From a virus, in IMG/VR virus record IMGVR_UViG_3300027965_000018, positions 1-23,982 of that record: DNA of 23,982 nt, one strand, 5' to 3'. The notes under the pieces were generated by a model. The model searched no databases. It had not been told where the DNA came from and was given only the letters and a program-made list of their open reading frames with translations. Made by a program: the position numbers and the translations under genes. Numbering within the stretch: position 1 is the stretch's first letter; each line of letters opens with the position of its first letter. Of the stretch, positions 1-9,353 are shown piece by piece.

Positions 1-3000
1 TCTGCGGCCATTTCCTTTATCATTTCTCCGTAACTGCGCAATGCACCGTAGTGGTACGCTCCGAACATGGTTAGATTGGGATTGCTCATCAGCGTGCCAA
101 GCGCTTTGCTGTCAAAAATGCGGGTGGGCAGCCTATAATCCGGTATGTGCTTGGCAACGTCCGCAACTGCTTCTTTGAATGGTTGCCCAGTTCGTTCCAT
201 GTGCTCATACGTTGCCTGGAGCAGGGCTATGTCGTTCGTCATCCACGTGGCCTTGTTGGAAAAGTCATAGATGGCCCGAACCAGCTTTAGCGGATTTGCG
301 TAGCCCAAAGCCCCGGCAATCTTTGCGGCATAACCAGGATTCGATTCCAATTCTTTTCCCATGCGCTGAATAATGAGCTTATTTACAACGTCGTTATCCA
401 GCCTCTGCGATTGCAGCGGGGCGCCGGAATCGAGCGCATCTAGAAAATCCTGATTCTGATGGATGACAGCATCAATGGCGCGTGATCCCGTGCGGAGGAT
501 GGTTCCCCAGTTCTTCGGCCCAAATCCGGTCACGCCTTTCTCGACGGCCCAATGCACCCCGATGTTTGGTGTGTGAATGAGCGGATTGAAAAATGCCGCC
601 GTCCGTAAAAAGTGATTGATCCCCTGCATCGCCCGGTCGATTACCCCGGCATCACCGCCATTCATCCTTTTTGCAAACCAGTCAAGCACTTCCGCCGTAT
701 GCGGCTCGAACAAGTAGCCATGGAACTGTGGAAGCATGGTTGGACGCCAGCCCTCCGGGGCATTTCCGCTTCCTATCTTGTGCGCGATCTCGCCGAATTC
801 CGGTGAATTCTTGAAACCCTCCAGGTAATCGTATGCACGCTCGGCACGCCGCATTTGCAGGAAATCTAGAACCGCCGAAGCTAGCGCGTTTTTGTAGTAC
901 CGGATATTGGTGTTGGCCTCTATCTCTTTCGTTGTCGCCTGCTTAACATTCCATCGCTTTCCTGACTTATCAACAAACGTGCCGGGGATTTTTTCCTCTC
1001 CGCCCAATTTTTTGGCCGTGCGCTCATGAGAGATTCCGAGATCGGACGCCAGCTTTTCGAGTCCCGACATAACTTTTTCGTCGTAGTATTCGTCCACGCC
1101 CTTCTGCGCTGGCGTGCGAAATCTTCCCATGTCCGCAGGGCGGCCCTGTTCCCATGCCGTGACATGGTTGTCCTTGATCGATACCACCCGGCGATTTCCG
1201 TTCTCATCTTCGAGCGCCATCATTGTGCGGCGCTTCGCCCCAGGGGCCGATTTGGATAATGGGTTCCCCGCGTTCAGTTTGCCCTTTCCGCCGAGTATCC
1301 TGTCCAGTATGCCGCCGCGCTCTGCTGCAATGCGGTGAACGTGCTCATCGCCCTCGGCGACCTTATTGCCGGTGATTTTCTCATAGGCTTCGCGCGACGC
1401 ATCCATCAGGGGTTTAACATACTGTTCACGAATCTTGGCCTGTTCGGGGGTGAGTTTTATACTGGAATCTTCGAGGCTGTGATAAATCGTTTCAAGGTCT
1501 TTGGGGCTTCCTGGGGCATTCTTCAGTATCTCCCGCGCACGGAGCATGTCCGCCGCCGCTTGAGATTCCAGATCATACATGCCCCCTTGGACATTCCTGG
1601 ACAAGGCAACGTAGCGATTTTCTTCCGCCAATTTCTCCCGCAGTGGCTCAGGAATGAGATTCTTTAGGATTCGCGGATCGGCTCCAGAATACCTCTTCCC
1701 GGCACCGATCAAATCCTTGACTTCCTTTGCTGCTTCTAGTCTCCGATACTCACCGTTTTTTACGAACTTAATGGGGCCATCACCCTCGCGGACGTAAATG
1801 CCGCTTTTCCCCGCTTTGGTAACTTCCAGCGTTTTGCCAGCCAATGCGCCATTGCTGGCTTCTACATAGTCGCCTGGAGAAACAGCCGCTTTTTCGGCCT
1901 GCTCCGAACTCGATGGCTTACCATATTGCTCGACAAATTTGTCAATGTCAGTGCCAGGGCGATCTACGAATTTCTGTAACGGCTTTTGTCCGGTTAGTTC
2001 CTCGAGATGCTGGTTGATGGTTGCCAGGCGATCATCGATAAGAGACTGCTCTTCCGGCGAGGCAGAGCGGCGTTCTGTTTCAAGGCGCCCCTTATCCGTA
2101 CGGAAGGCATCGATCATTTGCTCTTTTGTCGGCTGCGCCGCAGCTATATTTGCGGCCTTGTCCGTCCTGAATTTCGCCGGCAAGGGTTGCGCCGGTTCTT
2201 TCTGGCGTTCGGAAATCACCTTCTCGGGCGTCTCCACGCTGACTTGCCCATTTGGAAACTGGCGGTTCAGCTCTTTTTCCTGCAAACGTACGATTGCCTT
2301 TCGGCGAAGATCAACTACACTGGCCTTCTGTTCCGTTCCGTTTGCATCCCGCGAGACAAGCACTCCGGGATTTCCTTTTTCCGCTTCCTGCTTTGTTTGT
2401 ACATTGCCAAGCAGCTTCCCATAGGTTCCATTATCGACCGCTGAATAAATGTCCTCGGACTTGATGCTTGGGTCGTGGTAGTAAATTCCGCTTCCCGGCT
2501 TATCACCGGGCACGTTTGTCACCACGGCGTTGTCCGGCGGCGCGGGGAGATTCTCCGTTCCCTTTGGAAAGTACACAACCTTATTCGTGCCTTCGGCCAG
2601 CATATCGACTTGTTTGCGCAGTGTTGCGGGTGATTCCGGCGCAAGATTCTCTCCAGCGCCTACGCGGCGGCGATCCACAACCTGCGGCCCGGTGGGCTTT
2701 CGCTGTTCCAAAACCTGAGTCGCTTCTCGTTCAAGGGGATTTGTCTCTGGACCCTGGATGGGCCCGGGCAACAAGCGAGGATATTCATCTGGGTTAAACG
2801 TGCGAGGCATGGCTACTGGCGCATTTATGCGCTCCTGTCTTGCTCTCTCAATCGCGCTCTCGGCATTGGCGAGATTCGCCATGCCTTCGCGGGCAGCATT
2901 GTTGGCCTCGAATTCTTGCATTCGGCGTGCGCCACGGCCAAGTGCTTCGTCTACCTTAAGCGGCGCACTGACCGTTCCTGGGGGCAGTGTTAATGGCGCG

Positions 3001-3857
3001 GGCTCTCCATAAGCCGCTTCTCGAAATTCATTTACGCCGTGCCCAGCAGCGGCCCCGGCCAGTGCCGTATTCACTCCGGCCAGCGTCGCAAGGCGCTTGA
3101 CTTCCGCATAGTCGCCACGGTTCCAAGCGTCGCGGATCCCGGGAATGGCGTCATAGGCACCCTTGGCCATCTGCATTGCAAAGAGAGTGCTCAATCCGGC
3201 CCTGACAGCAGCCGGTGCTTCGCCAATACCAGCCGTTGCGGCAGTGATGCCGATGTTTTCCGGTGTCGTCAGTCCGCCAATGGCCTGGAGCGCTCCGGTG
3301 GCGATTGGGTGTTCATGCTGCTGAGATTCCGTCATCAACTCTGCGGGATCGAAAAGGCGCAGGCCGCCAGCTTGCTCGCGCTGTAGCTCGGCGTCCGTTA
3401 CTCCAGCTCTGCGCTTTAGCTCCTCTGCAAAGGATCCGGGATATGCCCCTGCGGCAATGGCACGCGGCAGCGCTCCGGTAATATCTGGAACCTGCGCGGG
3501 CGCGGCACCGAATGGCATGGGGATTTCGGTATTTGGCCTTGGTCCAATAGTTCCGGCACGCTGCTTCTCTTCCTCGGTCGCTATGGGGGGGGCAAGCTCA
3601 AGCTCGTTCGTAAATGGATTCCTTGGAATTTTTGTCGTATCAACGAATAAATTCTTTGGGGGAGCCAGCGGAATCATAGGCTCGCCAAGACGCGCGGAAC
3701 GTTCCGCAAGTGTTCCAAATGGCGAACGGGTGTCTGGGGGCGCCGATTTCTCCTCCGAATAGCTCTTGACGAATTGATCTAACTCATCATCGCCAGAACT
3801 TTTGGGCACACCCTTGGCGCGATAGTTCGCCACAAATTGGTCCAGATCATCGGACAC
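1..3857 (-). CDS. Giant internal-virion / large polyvalent-type phage protein (3' end outside window)
   Basis: One uninterrupted reading frame runs from a GTG at 3857 to the left edge, 1285 codons without a stop, so the C-terminus is missing. The GTG overlaps the stop of the upstream 459-aa gene by 11 nt, suggesting translational coupling; no good Shine-Dalgarno is visible. The N-terminal third is low-complexity and rich in Pro, Ala, Glu and Arg. The later part is more helical (for example FLQMRRAERAYDYLEG and NPLKLVRAIYDFSNKATWM). The last visible stretch, with a DYRLP element followed by NPNLTMFGAYHYGALRSYG, resembles the C-terminal style of large polyvalent (LPD38-like) proteins seen in uncultured podophages. 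That is recognition by eye. A nine-residue motif [DE][LI]D[QK]FVxxY occurs at residues 4-12, 25-33 and 637-645. Position after the tail genes and large size suggest an ejected inner-core protein. No lysozyme or transglycosylase motif was recognised. Confidence 0.72.
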   Translation of the reverse strand, partial: MSDDLDQFVANYRAKGVPKSSGDDELDQFVKSYSEEKSAPPDTRSPFGTLAERSARLGEPMIPLAPPKNLFVDTTKIPRNPFTNELELAPPIATEEEKQRAGTIGPRPNTEIPMPFGAAPAQVPDITGALPRAIAAGAYPGSFAEELKRRAGVTDAELQREQAGGLRLFDPAELMTESQQHEHPIATGALQAIGGLTTPENIGITAATAGIGEAPAAVRAGLSTLFAMQMAKGAYDAIPGIRDAWNRGDYAEVKRLATLAGVNTALAGAAAGHGVNEFREAAYGEPAPLTLPPGTVSAPLKVDEALGRGARRMQEFEANNAAREGMANLANAESAIERARQERINAPVAMPRTFNPDEYPRLLPGPIQGPETNPLEREATQVLEQRKPTGPQVVDRRRVGAGENLAPESPATLRKQVDMLAEGTNKVVYFPKGTENLPAPPDNAVVTNVPGDKPGSGIYYHDPSIKSEDIYSAVDNGTYGKLLGNVQTKQEAEKGNPGVLVSRDANGTEQKASVVDLRRKAIVRLQEKELNRQFPNGQVSVETPEKVISERQKEPAQPLPAKFRTDKAANIAAAQPTKEQMIDAFRTDKGRLETERRSASPEEQSLIDDRLATINQHLEELTGQKPLQKFVDRPGTDIDKFVEQYGKPSSSEQAEKAAVSPGDYVEASNGALAGKTLEVTKAGKSGIYVREGDGPIKFVKNGEYRRLEAAKEVKDLIGAGKRYSGADPRILKNLIPEPLREKLAEENRYVALSRNVQGGMYDLESQAAADMLRAREILKNAPGSPKDLETIYHSLEDSSIKLTPEQAKIREQYVKPLMDASREAYEKITGNKVAEGDEHVHRIAAERGGILDRILGGKGKLNAGNPLSKSAPGAKRRTMMALEDENGNRRVVSIKDNHVTAWEQGRPADMGRFRTPAQKGVDEYYDEKVMSGLEKLASDLGISHERTAKKLGGEEKIPGTFVDKSGKRWNVKQATTKEIEANTNIRYYKNALASAVLDFLQMRRAERAYDYLEGFKNSPEFGEIAHKIGSGNAPEGWRPTMLPQFHGYLFEPHTAEVLDWFAKRMNGGDAGVIDRAMQGINHFLRTAAFFNPLIHTPNIGVHWAVEKGVTGFGPKNWGTILRTGSRAIDAVIHQNQDFLDALDSGAPLQSQRLDNDVVNKLIIQRMGKELESNPGYAAKIAGALGYANPLKLVRAIYDFSNKATWMTNDIALLQATYEHMERTGQPFKEAVADVAKHIPDYRLPTRIFDSKALGTLMSNPNLTMFGAYHYGALRSYGEMIKEMAA

Positions 3858-5226
3858 TGCCGTTGCCAACGATATAGCCTCTCTTCTTGAATTGCGCTAA
3901 AGCCTGATCGCGCGAAATTCCACTGTGTCTGGCCCAGGCATCCACAACGTCCATTGTTACCGTCTTCCCGCTTGCCTCCTGTCCAGATGTGGCACCCCGT
4001 CCTCCTCCGCCGCGTAGTTGTTCACGATAGTTCGGGACAACGCCAAGGTTAATGCCCATTCCTTGGGCTTCCGCCGCAGCTTGTTCGTGTGCGGCCTGCT
4101 TGCGGTCGGCATTGTCCTCCTCAATCTGTTGTCTCTGGGAGGCATACTCGTCGTCGGTAATTTCTCCCGTACTATGCTTCTTTTCGAGCGCTGCCAAGTC
4201 CGCCTTTCTGCGTGATTCGGATTCCGCGAACTGGCGATTCAAGGCGCTTTGTATTTTTTGCCTTGCTACATTGTACCGCTGGCCCGTCAGCGGCTGATCG
4301 CTTTCATCTGGCCTGCGGTCCTGGGCTCGCATTCTGGCATGTGCCTGATCCGGGGTAAGGCCCATGCCGCCTTTTTCCTTTGGCGTGGTTAGATAATCAA
4401 AATCTTGCTGTTCTGGGGTTTCTTCGCGCTCCTGTTTCGGCGGCGGTTGCAGTATCTGTGGGATTGCCGTTGGCGGCGCAGACGGAATGCTTGCGCTCAT
4501 CCTGGGCCGTCCAGAATTGAATTTTGTAGGCAATGGACCTTGCAGATCGCTCCTGCTGGGGCCTCCCCAGAGCTCAGAATTGGCGAGTGGCGCTATATTC
4601 TCTGGCAGTTGATTGCCGACAGCGGCAGATTGCTGCGTTTGCATGGTGAGCGGCAGGGTTGGCGCTATCCCGCGCTTGTCATACTTTACGATTCCTGCGT
4701 TGGTTCCGATGGTTTGATAGTCTGGCAGCGGCCCTTCTGGAGAAATGCCATTGATGACTTCCCATTGATTCGTGTTCGGATTTTGCGCCATGAAAACAGG
4801 CTCGCCGGAGGGCCCAATGCCATGTATTGCCGGGGCCGTTCTCGTGAGGCCAGGGCGGCGCAAGTTCCATTCTGCTTCAGCCCTCGCTTTTTCCACGTCA
4901 GCTTGCGTTTTTTGCATATTGGCAAGAAATTGCTGCGCTTGCATCTGGCGCATCCGCTGCTGGACGAAATAATCCTGGGCTGCGCCAAAGCCTCCTCCGG
5001 GATGCCCCTTTCCAGTGAAGCCGCCAACGGCTGCCCCTTCTAGCATTGGCGCCATCAAGTTCATCAGCATCCCGAATTTTGTTGGCGTCTTGACTGACAC
5101 CATCTGCGGGTTAGCCTCTTTCTCGGCATTCAGTGTGCGTGACAATTCTGCGCCGGGACCGGAATCCGGCGGCGTGATCGTCGGTGTTTCCAGTGGCATA
5201 TCTTGTGTTTGTTGCGTGTGGCACAT
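3847..5226 (-). CDS. Putative internal virion / structural protein, 459 aa
   Basis: The start is ATG at 5226, preceded by AAGGA five bases upstream, in preference to a longer in-frame start at 5307 that would run into the previous gene. The protein has a Pro-rich N-terminus, then a Gly-rich stretch (GGFTGKGHPGGGFGAAQDYF), then a Gln/Met-rich helical segment around QQRMRQMQAQQFLANMQKTQ. The middle is Pro-rich and disordered, and a long charged coiled-coil-like section rich in Lys, Glu and Ala follows near residues 320-400. The C-terminus has a Gly-rich linker and a short folded tail. It lies between a 181-aa Gln-rich protein and the giant left-edge protein. This is the position where short-tailed phages encode internal core or ejection proteins. 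I do not recognise a named family, so the function is inferred from context only. Confidence 0.7.
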   Translation of the reverse strand: MCHTQQTQDMPLETPTITPPDSGPGAELSRTLNAEKEANPQMVSVKTPTKFGMLMNLMAPMLEGAAVGGFTGKGHPGGGFGAAQDYFVQQRMRQMQAQQFLANMQKTQADVEKARAEAEWNLRRPGLTRTAPAIHGIGPSGEPVFMAQNPNTNQWEVINGISPEGPLPDYQTIGTNAGIVKYDKRGIAPTLPLTMQTQQSAAVGNQLPENIAPLANSELWGGPSRSDLQGPLPTKFNSGRPRMSASIPSAPPTAIPQILQPPPKQEREETPEQQDFDYLTTPKEKGGMGLTPDQAHARMRAQDRRPDESDQPLTGQRYNVARQKIQSALNRQFAESESRRKADLAALEKKHSTGEITDDEYASQRQQIEEDNADRKQAAHEQAAAEAQGMGINLGVVPNYREQLRGGGGRGATSGQEASGKTVTMDVVDAWARHSGISRDQALAQFKKRGYIVGNGSVR

Positions 5227-5236
5227 GAGATTCCTT

Positions 5237-5782
5237 TTATATGCCGGCAAATAGGTTGCTAAATCCGTGCGCCTGGCCAGCGGCGTTGAAGAGTCCGCTG
5301 ACCGCACCGCCGAGGAAATTCCCTATGCCTCCACTTTGCACCGGAGGCGCGGAAAGGACGCTGCCTGCCGCGTTACTCGCCAACTGGGCTGGCTGGAACG
5401 GGTTCAGAGAAGCGGCTGCGGATTGTTTGGTGGCCTCATTCTGCTGTAGCGCATTGATGATATTGCTGTCGAATGCTTGGCCCTCCGAGGCGCTTAGATT
5501 TTGCATCAATTGCTCTTTCATCCCAGACGGAAGGGTATCGCCGAACCCTGCCAGATTGCGATTCAACTGCCCCCAGGCAGGGGCAAATGCCTGGGCGGTC
5601 GCACCCTTGCTGTAATCGGTGAGCTGATTCATGTATGGCAACCCGCCGCTGAGACGGCTCATCCAGAACGGGTCCGTCTGCGCCTTGTATTGCTGCATCA
5701 TGTTCATCAACTGCTGGTTTAGAGCTATTTGCTGATTGGCTTCTTGTTGTTTTTGAGAAGCAAGCGCGTCGCCGCCGCACAT
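5237..5782 (-). CDS. Gln/Ala-rich small virion protein, 181 aa
   Basis: The ATG at 5782 follows a GAGG Shine-Dalgarno (AGAGGATTC) at good spacing, and the stop at 5237 lies 11 nt before the next gene. The N-terminus carries a Cys (MCGGDALASQ) and a Gln-rich helix. The middle holds repeated Met/Asn/Gln helices. The C-terminal 40 residues are Gly/Ala/Phe-rich (NFLGGAVSGLFNAAG), compatible with a membrane-active or hydrophobic core segment. This composition is common in internal virion and ejection proteins of podovirus-like phages, but no named family was recognised. Its neighbours, a GNAT-like protein upstream and two inner-protein candidates downstream, support a virion role. Confidence 0.68.
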   Translation of the reverse strand: MCGGDALASQKQQEANQQIALNQQLMNMMQQYKAQTDPFWMSRLSGGLPYMNQLTDYSKGATAQAFAPAWGQLNRNLAGFGDTLPSGMKEQLMQNLSASEGQAFDSNIINALQQNEATKQSAAASLNPFQPAQLASNAAGSVLSAPPVQSGGIGNFLGGAVSGLFNAAGQAHGFSNLFAGI

Positions 5783-5797
5783 GAATCCTCTTTCTGG

Positions 5798-6226
5798 CTA
5801 TACTCCGACTTCAAATCGATTGGCTGGAACTGCGCCAGCCTTCTTCAAAAAACCTTTCCACAATCGCTGCGCCAGCGGCGCAACATATACCATCACGCGA
5901 GTGCCGGTTCCCGCCTGATCTTGCAGGAATGCCCGGGCCCGGTTAAAAAGCATGTCACGCGCCTCCACCGCGCGTTTCCAGGTTTCTTCATCTCTTCCTT
6001 CCGATACATGGAACATCGGGCAATCAATCATGTAGCGGAGCGCTGTTACGCCTAGAATCTTGTATCCGTCGTTATCATGCTCCACTACGGCCCAGGTCTT
6101 GATGTTGTTCGAGATCAATTGCCTGCTGCCGAATTCCTGCTCGAAATATTTTTGCAGCGCGTCGTAAAGATGCGGGTCCCTAGGGGCTCCTGTGCCCACT
6201 TCGAATTCTATGGGGATTATCTGCAT
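5798..6226 (-). CDS. GNAT-like protein in the tail/inner-core gene block, 142 aa
   Basis: The ATG at 6226 follows an AGGA-type ribosome site (AGGAAAAC). The 142-residue length, a central strand YKILGVTALRYM, a helix leading into RVMVYVAPLAQRLWKGFLKK, and the ending AGAVPANRFEV give a layout like a degenerate GCN5-related acetyltransferase. No clean acetyl-CoA pyrophosphate loop (R/QxxGxG/A) is visible, so catalysis is doubtful. GNAT-fold proteins without activity are known as small core proteins in T7-like podoviruses, and this gene sits between tail and internal-protein candidates. The fold call is my inference from pattern and context; a structure prediction would decide it. Confidence 0.62.
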   Translation of the reverse strand: MQIIPIEFEVGTGAPRDPHLYDALQKYFEQEFGSRQLISNNIKTWAVVEHDNDGYKILGVTALRYMIDCPMFHVSEGRDEETWKRAVEARDMLFNRARAFLQDQAGTGTRVMVYVAPLAQRLWKGFLKKAGAVPANRFEVGV

Positions 6227-6232
6227 GTTTTC

Positions 6233-6715
6233 CTATTGCCTGAGGAAGCCTCGGCCACCCGTTGGCTCATCTCCATATCCCGGAGGGGGCGACGGGGCGG
6301 TTCCTCCCGTACCTCCGGTTAGCACCATCTGATCGGTGTTTGCCTTTGCAATGATTTGCACCTTTATGCTTTCGAGTCCAGCGTTGTTGATGGCGGAAAC
6401 GTAAAACGCCGTTGCCGTGTTTGCCGGAAGCTTAGGGCGATACTGGCGGCTATTCGGGTCGAGAATTGTATCGACAAGGTTCCCCTCGTTGTCACGATAG
6501 ATTCTCCATCCCGCAACCTCGTTGAATTTTATCGGCGCGTTCCACGTAATCAGCGCTTCGAGGCTTCCCGGCTGCGATATCAAATTGCGCGGCGGATCCG
6601 GCCTGCGGCGTGAGCTTACCAGTGGCAGAACGGATGCGGCTGTTTCCTGAAGGGCCCGCTGAAGCAATGGCTGGGCCGCTTCATATGTTGATGGGAGTGC
6701 CTGGTAGATGCTCAT
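6233..6715 (-). CDS. Fibronectin type III domain virion protein, 160 aa
   Basis: The ATG at 6715 overlaps the stop of the large tail protein by the classic ATGA, so the two are translationally coupled. After about 40 residues the sequence DPPRNLI starts an immunoglobulin-like FN3 domain (about residues 40-122). It shows the typical pattern ITWNAPI, then GWRIYRD, a YRPKL strand, and AFYVSAINNAGLES, which matches the FN3 Y-x-V-x-A-x-N-x-x-G signature. The C-terminus is a Gly/Pro-rich tail (TGGTGGTAPSPPPGYG) without obvious fold. FN3 domains are frequent on phage surface proteins and are thought to give weak carbohydrate or cell-surface binding. A tail-associated decoration role is likely but inferred. 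Confidence 0.75.
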   Translation of the reverse strand: MSIYQALPSTYEAAQPLLQRALQETAASVLPLVSSRRRPDPPRNLISQPGSLEALITWNAPIKFNEVAGWRIYRDNEGNLVDTILDPNSRQYRPKLPANTATAFYVSAINNAGLESIKVQIIAKANTDQMVLTGGTGGTAPSPPPGYGDEPTGGRGFLRQ

Positions 6716-8634
6716 GGGGCATTTGCCCTTGTCCTTCCAAAATCAGGCGTAATAACGTTTATGGTTCCGTAAGATGGCATCGGCACAAAAGGCGGATCGG
6801 TAATCTCGAAATCACCGTCCTGCGGATGTGATGTTAACTGGAATCGCGCATATACCCAGCGCGTCTCAAGACCCACTTTGATCTTGTAGCGGTTATCTGG
6901 ATTGTCGATTTCCACCACTTCCGTATTACGCGACTCAAAATCACTGAGTTGCAGTGTGGCTCTCACGGCCACGGATACTTGCACGTTCCCATCTCCCTGC
7001 CACTGGATGGAATCGAGCAATGGCTTTCCGTCTCCTGCGCCGATCAAAAAGATCGCGTCTCCAGTGTAGTTGTTCCCGTTATCCGAATTTCCATCTTCTA
7101 GCTGATACAAGTTGCCATCCGTCGCGCCAGTCCAGAGCCGCTCACGCCCATTCACATCGCGCACATTCTGCCTTGGGGTGTAACCAGAACCGATCATGGT
7201 ATTGGGCGACATGCCCGAGTAAATGGCTTCGTAGCCCTGCGCAATCGAATTACGGAAATCACGCAAACGAAAATCATGGAGAATCACAAAGGGGTTGCCA
7301 TTCGCGTCTTTCGCAAGGATGTAAATTCGGTCGATGCCAAGATCGATGTTGCGGTAGTACGCCAGTTCGACCTGTCCAATGAATTGATCCCCGATCCTTC
7401 CAAGCAGCGACGCCTCGTACTCTTCGCTGACCGGCGTCGGGCCGGTCCCGTTATAACCCATTAGCTGCTTGTCGGGAGTAACCCAATGCGGCCCATAGGG
7501 AGTATCGATCCATGCTCGCTGCCCGGCGCACCCGACATTCCAGATGGCACGCCAGGGATTCTGCCCCTGCTGGAACAAGAACAAAGACCAAATCGCCAGA
7601 TAGTTCTGGCTGAAAATCCATGCCTCCTGGTTGTAACCGTGTATCGTTGTCGGCACTTCTGCCGTAGGGAATGGTTCTACGTTGTCAGGTGGCCATGATT
7701 CCGCCGGGACACCAACATAAATTCCGTTGGTCAGGTTTGTGTCGTCCTCGGTGTAATATATGTTCACATCTCCAGGACGAATCCCAAAAATCTTGCTTCC
7801 GACTTTGGCAAAAGCATTCAAGCCGGAAATGGGCACACCGTTGCGGAACGGCAATTCCTGATTGGTGTCTATGACCGAGCTAATGATGGTGGCGGTGGTC
7901 GCCGTATTATTTGCCACCACGCGGTTTCCGTTTGCGTCAATCAGCCAATACGGAACTTGGCCGCCATCGTTTGTGCGTCCAAATCCCTTTACCCATTCTC
8001 CATTGATTCCAGAAAGGTCCGGGAGTCCGTTCACAAACAGCGCCGTCGTGGTTGTTCCTATGGTCACCGGATTGCCGATCGGGACACGGTTCCCAACCGC
8101 TCCGGTTACGGGGTTGAAATACACCATGAACAATTGGTAGCCCGAAAGGAGCGTGGTGGCAAAACTGGCGCTCGAATTACTTACTGCCGATACAGTGATC
8201 CCTGAAGTTTCCGCCGCGCTCGGTGGCCGTATGCCCACCGAGCGAAGGGTGGTGCCGTCCCAGCTCTCCAGGTCCTGCCCATTCCCTATAAAAATCCTAT
8301 TTGCGGCGCGGTAATACCCCCAAGGATTTCCTGTTGAAAGCGTGGCAATCGTAGTCGTAGTCCCGGTGCCAATTGCCACCTGCTTTAGCTGCGAACCCTG
8401 TCCGTACAGGACAAACTGGCTTCCTCCGTACTGCTGATAGTAGGCAGCCGAATGAATTGGCGCGGGAGTAGAAACCTGCGCCGGTTTTGTGTAGCCATAA
8501 CGCAAACGCAATTGTCCGGAGGGCAGCGGAGTGAAGTTCCGGCAGCGGAGAGAACGCTCCGGCGGATAATTCGCAGGATTGGACCTTGAATCCACTCCGC
8601 CAAGCGTGTACTGATCTGCCTTGCGCATTGCCAT
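6712..8634 (-). CDS. Large tail hub / nozzle-like structural protein, 640 aa
   Basis: This is the largest tail-region gene and follows the head-tail adaptor directly, 2 nt after its stop. The sequence is almost wholly beta-rich, with repeated blades such as FVLYGQGSQLKQVAIG, RIFIGNGQDLESWDG, AWIFSQNYLAIWS and RLWTGATDGNLYQLEDG. This is the look of a beta-propeller followed by a beta-barrel (about residues 540-640, containing VYARFQLTSHPQDGDFEI). Podoviruses place a beta-propeller nozzle or tubular protein B (gp12 of T7, gp10 of P22) directly after the adaptor, and size and order fit. The N-terminus, VDSRSNPANYPPERSLRCRN, resembles that family's start. Assignment rests on composition and synteny, not on a computed match. 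Confidence 0.8.
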   Translation of the reverse strand: MAMRKADQYTLGGVDSRSNPANYPPERSLRCRNFTPLPSGQLRLRYGYTKPAQVSTPAPIHSAAYYQQYGGSQFVLYGQGSQLKQVAIGTGTTTTIATLSTGNPWGYYRAANRIFIGNGQDLESWDGTTLRSVGIRPPSAAETSGITVSAVSNSSASFATTLLSGYQLFMVYFNPVTGAVGNRVPIGNPVTIGTTTTALFVNGLPDLSGINGEWVKGFGRTNDGGQVPYWLIDANGNRVVANNTATTATIISSVIDTNQELPFRNGVPISGLNAFAKVGSKIFGIRPGDVNIYYTEDDTNLTNGIYVGVPAESWPPDNVEPFPTAEVPTTIHGYNQEAWIFSQNYLAIWSLFLFQQGQNPWRAIWNVGCAGQRAWIDTPYGPHWVTPDKQLMGYNGTGPTPVSEEYEASLLGRIGDQFIGQVELAYYRNIDLGIDRIYILAKDANGNPFVILHDFRLRDFRNSIAQGYEAIYSGMSPNTMIGSGYTPRQNVRDVNGRERLWTGATDGNLYQLEDGNSDNGNNYTGDAIFLIGAGDGKPLLDSIQWQGDGNVQVSVAVRATLQLSDFESRNTEVVEIDNPDNRYKIKVGLETRWVYARFQLTSHPQDGDFEITDPPFVPMPSYGTINVITPDFGRTRANAP

Positions 8635-8636
8635 GT

Positions 8637-9353
8637 CTAATTATGTGCCTGAACTGTTTTTACGCTGTGGCTCGACGCACGCATCTCTTGCACGCGCTTC
8701 GCCGTCCAATGCGGCATTCTTGCCGCTTTTTGGCAGAATTCCATATAGCGCGAATTCGCAACGGTGAATCGCGGATCGTCCTCGCCATACAGAAATTCAT
8801 AGACGCGGCGCTCAAGCATGTACACCAATCCCCAGTGCAGGTAACTCGGCACCATAGGGATGGTGTCCTCGTCCGGCTCCGAGATTTGTGGCACGGCCCA
8901 ATAAGTGTAAAGAACGGTTTGAGCGACGCTGGCAGGAGCTTGAAAGACAACGGTGGTTGGAGAAATCTGGGGGTCGATGAAAAATGCTGCGGGAACATCC
9001 TGAACCGTGTTCTTGATCGCCACCAGTTGCCCCACTGGGTCGAGAATGGGAACGATCTCAAGCTGCTTGGTAATCCCATCGGCATTTAGAAGGATTATTT
9101 CGTCAAACTGCGCGAAATCACTGATCCCGCCGCCCGGCTGTATCGTTCCAGAAGCCGCCGACATGGAAAGGTCATACATATTTGCGCCGATGACTGTTTG
9201 AAACGTTCCGCGCTTCTTTCTCCACCAGAAATGCTGCTCGCTAACGAATTCATCCAAACCAAGGAAGAATTCCATGCGCAAGTTGATTTTCTGGTCCGCG
9301 CGGCGCTCCGTCCTCTTCGAGACCTCTTCAACGATTTGCTGAACTGTCCACAT
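8637..9353 (-). CDS. Head-tail adaptor / tail tubular A-like protein, 238 aa
   Basis: The ATG at 9353 follows GGAGG three bases upstream and overlaps the end of the glycosyltransferase gene by 26 nt. The N-terminal helices (TVQQIVEEVSKRTERRADQK and MEFFLGLDEFVSEQHFWWRK) are followed by a beta-rich middle and a helical C-terminus (WGLVYMLERRVYEFLYGEDD, then FCQKAARMPHWTAKRVQEMR). Phage adaptor proteins that bridge portal and tail often have this helix-beta-helix order, including an aromatic patch like HFWWRK early on. Immediate downstream coupling to the large nozzle-like protein supports the role. The specific family is uncertain. Confidence 0.75.
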   Translation of the reverse strand: MWTVQQIVEEVSKRTERRADQKINLRMEFFLGLDEFVSEQHFWWRKKRGTFQTVIGANMYDLSMSAASGTIQPGGGISDFAQFDEIILLNADGITKQLEIVPILDPVGQLVAIKNTVQDVPAAFFIDPQISPTTVVFQAPASVAQTVLYTYWAVPQISEPDEDTIPMVPSYLHWGLVYMLERRVYEFLYGEDDPRFTVANSRYMEFCQKAARMPHWTAKRVQEMRASSHSVKTVQAHN

